A program made the position numbers and the translations under genes. A stretch of 7,330 nucleotides of DNA from Dokdonella_A sp036518555. Lineage in GTDB: Bacteria; Pseudomonadota; Gammaproteobacteria; Xanthomonadales; Rhodanobacteraceae. The DNA lies in NCBI RefSeq assembly GCF_036518555.1, contig NZ_DATDMY010000071.1, positions 1-7,330 on the forward strand, given 5' to 3'. Shown piece after piece: positions 1-5,268 of the stretch (position 1 is its first letter; each line of letters starts with the position of its first letter). The notes under the pieces are model-generated. The model searched no databases and had not been told where the DNA came from. It saw nothing but the letters and a program-made list of their open reading frames with translations.

Positions 1-15
1 AGGAACGTGGCCTGA
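1..15 (+). CDS. Possible last codons of an upstream gene overlapping the thyA start
   Basis: Read in the frame ending at 13-15, the first 15 bases give Arg-Asn-Val-Ala-stop. The TGA shares its last A with the thyA ATG (TGATG), a typical operon junction. In many proteobacteria the gene before thyA is lgt (prolipoprotein diacylglyceryl transferase), which would fit. Only four codons are visible, so neither the existence nor the identity of the gene can be shown from this window. Confidence 0.3.
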   Translation, partial: RNVA

Positions 16-809
16 TGCGCGCCTACCTCGAGCTGCTGCGGCACGTGCTCGACCACGGCGCCGACAAGGCCGACCGCACCGGCACGGGCACGCGCAGCGT
101 GTTCGGCTGGCAGATGCGTTACGACCTCGCCGAAGGGTTTCCGCTCGTCACGACGAAGAAGCTGCACCTCAAGTCGATCGTGCACGAGCTGATCTGGTTC
201 CTGCGCGGCGAAACGAACGTGCGCTACCTCAGGCAAAACGGCGTGACGATCTGGGACGAATGGGCCGATGCCGACGGCGAGCTCGGTCCGGTCTACGGCA
301 AGCAGTGGCGCAGCTGGTCCGCGCCCGACGGCCGCACGATCGACCAGATCGCATGGGTCGTCGACGAGATCCGCCGCAACCCCGATTCGCGTCGCCTCAT
401 CGTCAGCGCGTGGAACGTCGCCGACCTGCCGCGCATGGCGCTGCAGCCGTGTCACACGATGTTCCAGTTCTACGTCGCGAACGGGCGTCTGTCGTGCCAG
501 CTCTACCAGCGCTCGGGCGACATCTTCCTCGGCGTGCCGTTCAACATCGCGAGTTATGCGCTGCTCACGCACATGGTCGCGCAGGTGACCGGCTTGGAAC
601 CGGGCGATTTCGTGCATACGCTGGGCGACGCGCACCTGTACTCGAATCATTTCGAGCAAGCGCGCGAGCAGCTCGCACGCGAGCCGCGGCCGTTGCCGAA
701 GCTCGTGCTGAATCCCGACGTGCGTTCGCTGTTCGACTTCCGCTACGAGGATGTCGCGATCGCCGGCTACGCGCCGCACCCGGCGATCAAGGCGCCGGTC
801 GCGGTGTGA
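15..809 (+). CDS. thyA: Thymidylate synthase ThyA
   Basis: This cytosolic enzyme methylates dUMP to dTMP, using 5,10-methylene-tetrahydrofolate as both carbon donor and reductant and releasing dihydrofolate. The 264 residues equal the length of E. coli ThyA. Visible hallmarks are the N-terminal RTGTGTRSVFG (residues 21-31), FPLVTTKK (42-49), the catalytic nucleophile Cys146 in LQPCHTMFQFYV (143-154), the dUMP/phosphate-binding QRSGDIFLGVPFNIASYA (165-182, with Asn177) and HLYSNH (207-212). The ATG is chosen because the protein begins at the family N-terminus and AGGA lies at 1-4, ten bases upstream. TGATG at the start suggests coupling to an upstream gene. The product dihydrofolate is recycled by folA downstream on the same strand. 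Its last 23 bases overlap the convergent 3' end of the protease-like gene. Confidence 0.98.
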   Translation: MRAYLELLRHVLDHGADKADRTGTGTRSVFGWQMRYDLAEGFPLVTTKKLHLKSIVHELIWFLRGETNVRYLRQNGVTIWDEWADADGELGPVYGKQWRSWSAPDGRTIDQIAWVVDEIRRNPDSRRLIVSAWNVADLPRMALQPCHTMFQFYVANGRLSCQLYQRSGDIFLGVPFNIASYALLTHMVAQVTGLEPGDFVHTLGDAHLYSNHFEQAREQLAREPRPLPKLVLNPDVRSLFDFRYEDVAIAGYAPHPAIKAPVAV

Positions 810-1767
810 CCTTGCAGCCGGCGCTGCAGCGGAACCAAGCGGCGCCGCCGGGATAGTCGACCGTCATCGCGAAATGGCGCAGCGCGTTGCCGCCGAGTGC
901 GCCTTCGACCTTCGCGTCCATCATGCCCGACATGAATTCGTGGAACGCGCGATCCGGGCGCCAGGTGAACCAGACGGGACCGATCGCGTGGCCGGCGATC
1001 TCGACGCTCGGTACTTCGATCATCGCCGCGTGCGTCTGTTCCTGTGCGTCCTCGATCACGCGCCAGTCGGGATGGGCCGCGCGCCAGGCCTTGAACTGCA
1101 CGTCGGCGATCATGCTCGTCGCGCGCACGGCGGGCCCGCCGTCGCCGAGCGCCTTCAGCGCCGCGGGCGTGAGCCTCGTCGTCGCGCCGGTGTCGAGCAA
1201 CAGGTCGACCGCACGGCCGTCGATGCGCACGGTGATGCGCGGGAAGTTCGTCTCGCGCGCGCCGTCGGCGCCGGCCTTGAAGCCGAGCGCGACGCGCGTG
1301 GCGTCGGCCGTGGGCTTCCAGCCATCGCCCTCGAGCACGAGCCGCTTCGCCGGGTAATCCCAGGTCCAGACGTGTCCGCCGAACCAGCCCTGGCCGAGCA
1401 TGCCGTCCCAGTCGATCCATGCGGGTGCCTTCGGGTCCGTCGGCATGACCGGCACGATGCCGTCGCCGGGCGGCGCTGGAATCGCCGCATCGCGGAACGC
1501 GGGCCAGCCCACGCCGCGCGCGCCCGGCGGCGCATCGCTGCCCGCGGGCAATGCGAGCGTCGACAGGCCGAGCCGCTCGACCGCGGCCTCGGTCAGGAAC
1601 AGTCCGCCACCGCTGTCGGTGTAGAAGTGCACGGTGCCGCCGTGCGCGAGCGGCGCATCGAGATGGACGAGGTCCGCTTCGAAGCGCGCGTGCAGGTCGT
1701 GCGAAGGGGCGGGCGCATTCGACGCGGCGAACGCGAGGATCGGCAGCAGGAGCGGCGCAATCGGCAT
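787..1767 (-). CDS. Exported retropepsin-like (aspartyl protease family) protein, two lobes
   Basis: The 326-residue product has a hydrophobic N-terminus (residues 2-18, then Ala-rich) that reads as a signal peptide, though without a basic n-region, so it probably acts in the periplasm or is secreted. Two copies of a retropepsin-like half follow. Lobe 1 has Asp-Ser-Gly-Gly (51-54) and a later DGMLGQGWFGGHVWTWDYP (121-139). Lobe 2 has LLLDTGATTRLTPAAL (189-204), with Asp192-Thr-Gly as the probable catalytic triplet, and GALGGNALRHFAMTVDYP (289-306). The paired D[TS]G ... LG ... DYP layout is that of clan AA aspartic proteases. Lobe 1 has Asp-Ser-Gly rather than Asp-Thr-Gly. Two Cys (314, 318) lie near the C-terminus. 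The start is supported by GGAGAG about 8 bases upstream. The substrate is unknown, and peptidase activity is an inference from fold motifs. It is transcribed divergently from folA and convergently with thyA. Confidence 0.85.
   Translation of the reverse strand: MPIAPLLLPILAFAASNAPAPSHDLHARFEADLVHLDAPLAHGGTVHFYTDSGGGLFLTEAAVERLGLSTLALPAGSDAPPGARGVGWPAFRDAAIPAPPGDGIVPVMPTDPKAPAWIDWDGMLGQGWFGGHVWTWDYPAKRLVLEGDGWKPTADATRVALGFKAGADGARETNFPRITVRIDGRAVDLLLDTGATTRLTPAALKALGDGGPAVRATSMIADVQFKAWRAAHPDWRVIEDAQEQTHAAMIEVPSVEIAGHAIGPVWFTWRPDRAFHEFMSGMMDAKVEGALGGNALRHFAMTVDYPGGAAWFRCSAGCKVTPRPAP
813..828 (+). terminator. Short hairpin just after the thyA stop
   Basis: TGCAGC (813-818) and GCTGCA (823-828) form a perfect 6-bp stem with a CGGC tetraloop, extendable by one U-G pair. 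It begins three bases after the thyA stop. There is no T-run after it, so it is at best a 3'-end stabilising or weak terminator structure. The same bases also encode the C-terminal Cys-Ser-Ala-Gly-Cys of the opposite-strand gene, so the pairing may be coincidental. Confidence 0.2.
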
Positions 1768-1825
1768 CGGTGCTCTCCGGACGGTGGCGATCAGTCTCGA
1801 CGCGACCGCGCGTGCGATGCAGTGT

Positions 1826-1851
1826 CGGAAGTCATCGCCCGCTGACTTCCG
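1826..1851. repeat. Perfect 9-bp inverted repeat in the protease/folA divergent gap
   Basis: CGGAAGTCA (1826-1834) and TGACTTCCG (1843-1851) are exact reverse complements separated by 8 bases. The repeat lies in the 109-bp spacer between two divergent starts and overlaps the proposed -35 of folA. It could be an operator for a dimeric regulator acting on one or both genes, or a hairpin in a protease leader transcript. It has no T-run, so it is not an intrinsic terminator. The regulator is unknown. Confidence 0.6.
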
Positions 1852-1876
1852 CGGGCCGGGCCGTCACACTACGCGG
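1842..1876 (+). promoter_or_regulatory. Candidate folA promoter, start point at or near the ATG
   Basis: CTGACT (1842-1847, four of six to TTGACA) is followed by a 17-bp spacer and CACACT (1865-1870, three of six to TATAAT but keeping the key A2 and T6). Transcription would begin about seven bases after the -10, at the A of the folA ATG (1877). No Shine-Dalgarno-like AGGA/GGAG stands before that ATG, so a leaderless message is consistent. The -10 is weak and the call rests on spacing and context. Confidence 0.35.
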
Positions 1877-2365
1877 ATGAGGATCTCGTTGATCGCCGCG
1901 CTCGACCGCCGGCTCGCGATCGGCCGCGGCGGCGTGATGCCCTGGCACCTGCCGGACGACCTGCGCCGCTTCAAGGCGCTCACGCTCGGCCGGCCCGTGC
2001 TGATGGGGCGAAAGACCGCGCTCGCGATCGGTCGCGCGCTGCCGGGGCGCGACAACGTCGTGCTCACGCGCGGCGACGCCGCGCCGTACGCGGGCCAGAG
2101 CGTCGTGCATTCGCTCGACGAAGCGATCGATCGCGCGCGCGCCGCGGGCGAACTCGCGGTGATCGGCGGCGGCGAGGTCTATGCACTGGCGTTGCCGCGC
2201 GCCACGCACCTGCACCTCACCTGGATCGACACGATCGCCGACGGCGCCGATGCGCATTTCCCCGCGTTCGACGCCGGGTCATGGCGCGAGACAGCGCGCG
2301 AACACCATGCGGCCGATGCGCGTCATGCCTACGCGATGGACTTCGTCGACTACGAGCGCACGTAG
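1877..2365 (+). CDS. folA: Dihydrofolate reductase FolA
   Basis: This enzyme reduces dihydrofolate to tetrahydrofolate with NADPH, regenerating the cofactor oxidised by ThyA. The 162 residues match the usual bacterial length. Seen in order: ISLIAALDRRLAIG (3-16), the substrate-site MPWHLPDDLRRFK (21-33; Asp28 aligns with catalytic Asp27 of E. coli and Trp23 with Trp22), the NADPH-binding GRPVLMGRKT (38-47) and IGRALPGRDNVVLTR (51-65), GGGEVY (97-102), and the C-terminal AMDFVDYERT. The reading frame is open further upstream, but the ATG at 1877 is chosen because the family N-terminus (RISLIAA) starts there. No Shine-Dalgarno is visible. The TAG stop lies inside the first bases of an intergenic repeat copy. 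Being convergent to the minus-strand apaH cluster is the E. coli arrangement, here widened by an inserted SDR/ArsR pair. Confidence 0.97.
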   Translation: MRISLIAALDRRLAIGRGGVMPWHLPDDLRRFKALTLGRPVLMGRKTALAIGRALPGRDNVVLTRGDAAPYAGQSVVHSLDEAIDRARAAGELAVIGGGEVYALALPRATHLHLTWIDTIADGADAHFPAFDAGSWRETAREHHAADARHAYAMDFVDYERT

Positions 2366-2423
2366 GCTGGGGCGCAGCACAAGACGCATGTGCACGCGAG
2401 GCACGCGCCCTCGAGTCCCACCG
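2361..2423 (+). repeat. Intergenic repeat, copy A (left of SDR/ArsR pair)
   Basis: A 63-bp segment starting with CGTAGGCTGG and ending with GAGTCCCACCG. It aligns to 3766-3831 with 48 identical bases out of 63 and a single 3-base gap (my hand count). It begins in the last codon of folA and supplies the folA stop. The ends are partly complementary (TGGG ... CCCA), as in the common proteobacterial GTAGGGTGG...CCCACC class of short dispersed repeats, which it resembles. It encodes nothing recognisable. Confidence 0.65.
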
Positions 2424-2501
2424 CCGCCCCGAAGCGCCGTGGCACATTTGCGCCCGCACCCGCCCGGCGCGAAGGCGTGTCCGGCACCGCCACGCAGCGC
2501 A

Positions 2502-2536
2502 GGCGGCACGCGAACCGAACCGGTCCGCGTGCCGCC
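2502..2536 (-). terminator. Strong hairpin after the SDR stop (probable terminator, may act both ways)
   Basis: GGCGGCACGCG (2502-2512) pairs perfectly with CGCGTGCCGCC (2526-2536). After one A-C mismatch the stem continues with ACCG/CGGT (2514-2517, 2521-2524) around a three-base loop, giving 15 pairs in all. It lies 9 bases beyond the SDR stop, in the gap between the convergent folA and SDR genes. No T-tract follows on either strand, so it is not a textbook intrinsic terminator. Transcript-end protection or a GC-rich terminator without a U-tract is the inference. Confidence 0.6.
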
Positions 2537-2545
2537 GCGCGCGGC

Positions 2546-3295
2546 TCAGCGCATGCCGCCGGAAGCGCGCAGCGTCTCGCCGCTGATCCAGCCTGCGTCC
2601 GCCGAGGCGAGGAACACGGCGATCGACGCGATGTCGTCCGGTTGTCCGATGCGACCGAGCGGGGTCTTCGCGACCATGTCCTTCTCGAAGTCGCTGCCGA
2701 TGATGCCCATCGCATGCGTGCCTTCGGTCTCCACACCGCCCGGATTGATCGCGTTCACGCGGATGTTGCGCGGGCCCAGCTCCTTGGAAAGCACGTGCGT
2801 GATCGTGTCCACCGAACTCTTGGTGGCGGCGTAGACCGACGAACCCGGCAATCCGAGCTGGCTCGCCACGGAGCTGATGTTGATGACGCTGCCGCCGCCG
2901 CTGCCGAAGTGCCTGGAGGCTTCCTGCGTCGCGAGGAGCAGGCCGAGCACGTTCGTGTTGAACTGGCGGTGGAATTCCTCCTCGGTCACCTGTTCCAGCG
3001 GGGCGAACTGGTAGACGCCGGCATTGTTCACCAGCACGTCGACCGCGCCGTACGCGCGTTTGGCCTCGGCGAACAGGCGCTGCACGTCGGCTGCCTTCGC
3101 GACGTCGCCCTGTACCGCGATCGCCTTGCCGCCATCGGCCTCGATCTGCGCGACCACGCGGTCGGCGCCTTCCTTGCTCGTCGCATAATTGACGACCACG
3201 GATGCGCCGGCCGCGGCCAACGCCTTCGCGATCCCGGCGCCGATACCCTTCGATGCGCCCGTCACCACGGCCACCTTGCCTGCCAGCTTGCTCAT
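2546..3295 (-). CDS. Classical short-chain dehydrogenase/reductase (FabG-like SDR)
   Basis: This is a 249-residue cytosolic NAD(P)(H)-dependent oxidoreductase of the classical SDR family. Visible signatures are the cofactor loop TGASKGIG (12-19), GDV (63-65), NNAG (90-93), the catalytic tetrad Asn115 / Ser142 / Tyr155 / Lys159 (in NTNVLG, INISSVAS and YAATK), INPGGVET (183-190) and the C-terminal SGETLRASGG. Lys16 next to the Gly-rich loop mildly favours NADP(H). The substrate cannot be read from sequence: relatives include 3-oxoacyl-ACP reductases and sugar or alcohol dehydrogenases, and a housekeeping fabG role is unlikely in this context. An in-frame ATG at 3328 exists, but the start at 3295 is preferred. 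AAGGAA (3306-3301) lies 5 bases upstream of it, the family N-terminus begins there, and the longer frame would read through the palindrome. The ArsR-type gene lies 86 bp upstream on the same strand. Confidence 0.95.
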   Translation of the reverse strand: MSKLAGKVAVVTGASKGIGAGIAKALAAAGASVVVNYATSKEGADRVVAQIEADGGKAIAVQGDVAKAADVQRLFAEAKRAYGAVDVLVNNAGVYQFAPLEQVTEEEFHRQFNTNVLGLLLATQEASRHFGSGGGSVINISSVASQLGLPGSSVYAATKSSVDTITHVLSKELGPRNIRVNAINPGGVETEGTHAMGIIGSDFEKDMVAKTPLGRIGQPDDIASIAVFLASADAGWISGETLRASGGMR

Positions 3296-3300
3296 GTCGG

Positions 3301-3306
3301 TTCCTT
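3301..3306 (-). promoter_or_regulatory. Ribosome binding site fixing the SDR start
   Basis: AAGGAA on the minus strand ends 5 bases before the ATG at 3295. It is the clearest Shine-Dalgarno in the window and argues against the upstream in-frame ATG at 3328. Confidence 0.7.
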
Positions 3307-3318
3307 GTATGATTTGAT

Positions 3319-3338
3319 GATTAGACAAGTGTCTAATC
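3319..3338. promoter_or_regulatory. Perfect 9-2-9 palindrome, probable operator of the SDR gene
   Basis: GATTAGACA and TGTCTAATC are exact reverse complements separated by AG. The site lies 24-43 bases upstream of the SDR ATG, where the core promoter should be. On the minus strand its TAGACA is five of six to a -35 and its TCTAAT five of six to a -10, so a bound protein would block RNA polymerase. The surrounding stretch (about 3300-3345) is clearly AT-richer than its GC-rich flanks. The adjacent ArsR-type protein is the obvious candidate ligand. The TAGAC-N4-GTCTA core also resembles sites of some TetR-family repressors of oxidoreductase genes (NemR type, from memory), so an unlinked TetR regulator is an alternative. 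Confidence 0.75.
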
Positions 3339-3381
3339 GTTGTACCGACAAGGGGACGCCCGGACGGCTTTCAAGGGGCGC

Positions 3382-3675
3382 TCAGATTTCCGCGAGCTGG
3401 TCCAGGTAGGCGCGCAGCACGTCGCGCTGGACGCTGAGATGGGCGAACTTGCCCTCGCGCACGATGCGGATCAGTCCGGCGGCCTCCAACTCCTTGATGT
3501 GGTGGGAAATGGTCGCCGCGCTGACGTTGTGCGTTTCCTGCAGGGCGCAGCATGGCATCGGCGCCGGATGCTCGCCGATCGTCCGCAGCATCTGGTAACG
3601 CCGAGGTTCCGCCAGCGCGCGCGCGACCAGCGAGAACTGAAGCTCGTCCAGTCGCTTTTTCCTCATGGTCGCCAT
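3382..3675 (-). CDS. ArsR-type winged-helix transcriptional regulator
   Basis: The 97-residue product is a small one-domain DNA-binding protein of the ArsR/SmtB type, which acts as a dimer. Residues 14-33 (FSLVARALAEPRRYQMLRTI) match the first helices of the family. SAATISHHIKELEAAGLI (52-69) is the helix-turn-helix, followed by the wing (70-80, IVREGKFAHL) and a dimerising C-terminal helix (84-96). Cys42-Cys43 sit where the metal-binding CxC box of ArsR lies (PCCAL against the classic CVCDL), so thiol or metal sensing is possible but not shown. The start at 3675 has GAGGCGAGG about 2 bases upstream; a second ATG three codons in (3666) is an alternative. It is transcribed ahead of the SDR gene in the same direction and probably controls it through the palindrome at 3319-3338. 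No similar palindrome stands before its own start, so autoregulation is not evident. Confidence 0.9.
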   Translation of the reverse strand: MATMRKKRLDELQFSLVARALAEPRRYQMLRTIGEHPAPMPCCALQETHNVSAATISHHIKELEAAGLIRIVREGKFAHLSVQRDVLRAYLDQLAEI

Positions 3676-3765
3676 CGCCTCGCCTCGAATCCTGCGATGC
3701 CCAGATGGTACCCGCTGCGGCGAAATGCGAGTGCGCGCGACGGACTTCGCCGCCGGCAGGCAGGG

Positions 3766-3831
3766 CGTAGGGTGGAACGCAGCGGCACGAGACGCACGCA
3801 GTCGCGAGCGGCGCGGCCGTGAGTCCCACCG
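3766..3831 (+). repeat. Intergenic repeat, copy B (right of SDR/ArsR pair)
   Basis: The 66-bp partner of copy A (2361-2423), in the same orientation: CGTAGGGTGG ... CGCAGC ... ACGCA ... GCGAG ... GAGTCCCACCG, with three extra bases (GGC) after CGCAGC. Its ends GGTGG and CCACC are complementary. It lies in the 291-bp space between the arsR-type start (3675) and the apaH stop (3967). The rest of that space (3676-3765 and 3832-3966) shows only overlapping 8-bp palindromes GTCCGGAC / GGACGTCC near 3940, with no gene or clear terminator. Confidence 0.65.
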
Positions 3832-3966
3832 ATTACGAAGCCACCGTCGTGCGTGCGCACGAACCCCACCGGTTCATCCCCGAGGCCCGATGTGGCCGAC
3901 CAGGCAGCGAGCGCGTACTGCAATCGAACGCGCATTGTCCGGACGTCCAATCGGGAACGCCGGCCG

Positions 3967-4815
3967 TCAATCCATGTCCTTGCCCGGCATCGGCTTGCGG
4001 TCCGACTTGATCGTGACGTACTCGGGCTCCTCGACGTCGAGGCGCATCGCGGTCAGCCAGCCGCCCCAGACGCAACCGGTGTCGATCGCGTGCACGCCGA
4101 GACCGGCGAAGCGGCCGAGCGTCGACCAGTGGCCGCAGACGATGCGGATGTCGCGCTTCACCTGGCCCGGGACCTCGTACCACGGATACAGGCCCGGTCG
4201 CTGCGTGCCCGGCGCGCCCTTGTCGCCGAAGCCGATGCGCCCGCGCACGTCGCAGTAGCGCATGCGCGTGAACACGTTGATGCCCGCGCGCCAGCGGTCG
4301 ATGCCGCGCAGCTTCGGCGTCCATAGGTCCGGCTTGTTGCCGAACAGCTGCTTCAACAGGCGACGGTAGCCCTCGCTGCGCAGCTTGTCCTCGATCTCGT
4401 GCGCCATCTCCTCGGCCTGCGCGATCGTCCAGCGCGGGAACAGGCCCGCATGCACGAGCGCGAAGCCGAGGTTGCGGTCGACGTGCAGCAGCTTCTGCCG
4501 GCGCAGCCAGGCGAGCAGCTCGTCGCGATCGGGCGCAAACAGGATCTCGCGCAGCTCGGGATTGACGCGCTGCTGGTCTTCGCGCTTGCGCTCGGCGATC
4601 GCGAGCAGTGACAGGTCGTGGTTGCCGAGGGCGACGACGACGCGCTCGCCGAGCGCCTTCACCGTGCGCAGGACCGCGAGCGACTGGCCACCGCGATTGA
4701 CGAGGTCGCCGCAGAACCACAGCGTATCGTTCGCCGGGTCGAGGCGCAGCTTGTCGATCAGCCGAGTCAGTTCGTCGTGGCAACCCTGGATGTCGCCGAC
4801 GGCCCAGACCGCCAT
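3967..4815 (-). CDS. apaH: Bis(5'-nucleosyl)-tetraphosphatase (symmetrical) ApaH
   Basis: This cytosolic enzyme splits diadenosine tetraphosphate symmetrically to two ADP and, in E. coli, also removes Np4-type RNA 5' caps, limiting alarmone levels under stress. The 282 residues match the family. Metallophosphatase metal-site motifs are GDIQGC (7-12, Gln in place of the general family His, common in ApaH), GDLVNRG (36-42), GNHD (64-67), VHAG (121-124) and GHW (228-230). ApaH-specific stretches such as LRGIDRWRAGINVFTRMRYC (169-188) and AIDTGCVWGG (243-252) are also present. The ATG is followed directly by the family N-terminus (AVWAVGD). No Shine-Dalgarno lies close to it, so translation may depend on coupling from apaG. 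It is the last gene of the rsmA-apaG-apaH run, ending 291 bp from the arsR-type start. Confidence 0.97.
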   Translation of the reverse strand: MAVWAVGDIQGCHDELTRLIDKLRLDPANDTLWFCGDLVNRGGQSLAVLRTVKALGERVVVALGNHDLSLLAIAERKREDQQRVNPELREILFAPDRDELLAWLRRQKLLHVDRNLGFALVHAGLFPRWTIAQAEEMAHEIEDKLRSEGYRRLLKQLFGNKPDLWTPKLRGIDRWRAGINVFTRMRYCDVRGRIGFGDKGAPGTQRPGLYPWYEVPGQVKRDIRIVCGHWSTLGRFAGLGVHAIDTGCVWGGWLTAMRLDVEEPEYVTIKSDRKPMPGKDMD

Positions 4816-4816
4816 G

Positions 4817-4882
4817 TCAGCACGCCGGCCCGGTGGGGCGCTGCGCGCGCGGGAGCGGTTTCCTGCGGAGATCGGCGTCCAT
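4817..4882 (-). CDS. 21-codon open frame filling the apaG-apaH gap (doubtful)
   Basis: An ATG two bases after the apaG stop opens a 21-codon frame (begins MDADLRRKP, Arg/Pro-rich). Its TGA ends one base before the apaH ATG. It has no membrane segment or recognised motif and no well-placed Shine-Dalgarno. If translated, it could carry ribosomes from apaG to apaH, whose own start lacks a Shine-Dalgarno. It may equally be a chance frame in GC-rich DNA. Confidence 0.2.
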   Translation of the reverse strand: MDADLRRKPLPRAQRPTGPAC

Positions 4883-4884
4883 GG

Positions 4885-5268
4885 TCAGTGCAGCGTCCTC
4901 GGTATCGACAGCACGAAGGCGGGGATCATCGCGTCGAAATGCGTACCGTCGTCGGCGATCATCTGGTAGCTGCCGCGCATCGTGCCGAGGGAGGTCTCGA
5001 GCACGGCGCCCGAGGTGTACTCGTAGTCGTCGCCCGGGCGCACCCACGGCTGTTCGCCGACGACGCCGTCGCCGCGCACCTCGTGCACCTTGCCGTTGCC
5101 GTCGGTGATGATCCAGTGGCGCGACAGCAGGCGCGCGCCGACCGTGCCCTCGTTGACGATCGTGATCGTGTAGGCGAACGCGTAGCGGTTGTCCCCCGGC
5201 GCCGACTGGTCGTCGAGGAAGCGCGTGTTGACGGAAATCGTGATGTCGTAAGGCTTCTTGCCGCTCAT
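4885..5268 (-). CDS. apaG: ApaG (Co2+/Mg2+ efflux protein annotation; ApaG domain)
   Basis: A 127-residue single-domain protein with a fibronectin-III-like fold. The family is linked by name to cobalt resistance and magnesium efflux, but its biochemical role is not settled. Signatures visible are YDITISVNTRFLDDQS (7-22), FAYTITIVNEG (31-41), RHWIITDGNGKVHEV (50-64), GVVGEQPWVRPG (68-79) and TSGAVLETSLGTMRGSYQM (85-103). The length matches the usual 125-127 residues. The ATG at 5268 overlaps the rsmA TGA as ATGA, which fixes the start and implies translational coupling; no strong Shine-Dalgarno of its own is seen. The rsmA-apaG-apaH order is as in E. coli. Confidence 0.96.
   Translation of the reverse strand: MSGKKPYDITISVNTRFLDDQSAPGDNRYAFAYTITIVNEGTVGARLLSRHWIITDGNGKVHEVRGDGVVGEQPWVRPGDDYEYTSGAVLETSLGTMRGSYQMIADDGTHFDAMIPAFVLSIPRTLH

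Noticed and set aside
3296..3328. N-terminally extended SDR (start at 3328)
   Set aside because: The extension would translate the Shine-Dalgarno and half of the palindrome, while a good AAGGAA precedes the ATG at 3295, where the SDR family N-terminus begins.
2390..3409. Long plus-strand open frame opposite the SDR gene
   Set aside because: Shadow of the SDR codons. It also reads through the hairpin and the palindrome and contains no family motif.
3663..3950. 95-codon minus-strand open frame covering repeat copy B and the arsR-type start
   Set aside because: It runs through the repeat, overlaps the arsR-type gene in another frame and has the low-complexity composition of translated intergenic repeat.
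3967..4815. GDIQG in place of GDxHG in ApaH as a lost catalytic residue
   Set aside because: Gln at this position is common in ApaH proteins of gammaproteobacteria, and all other metal-site motifs are intact.
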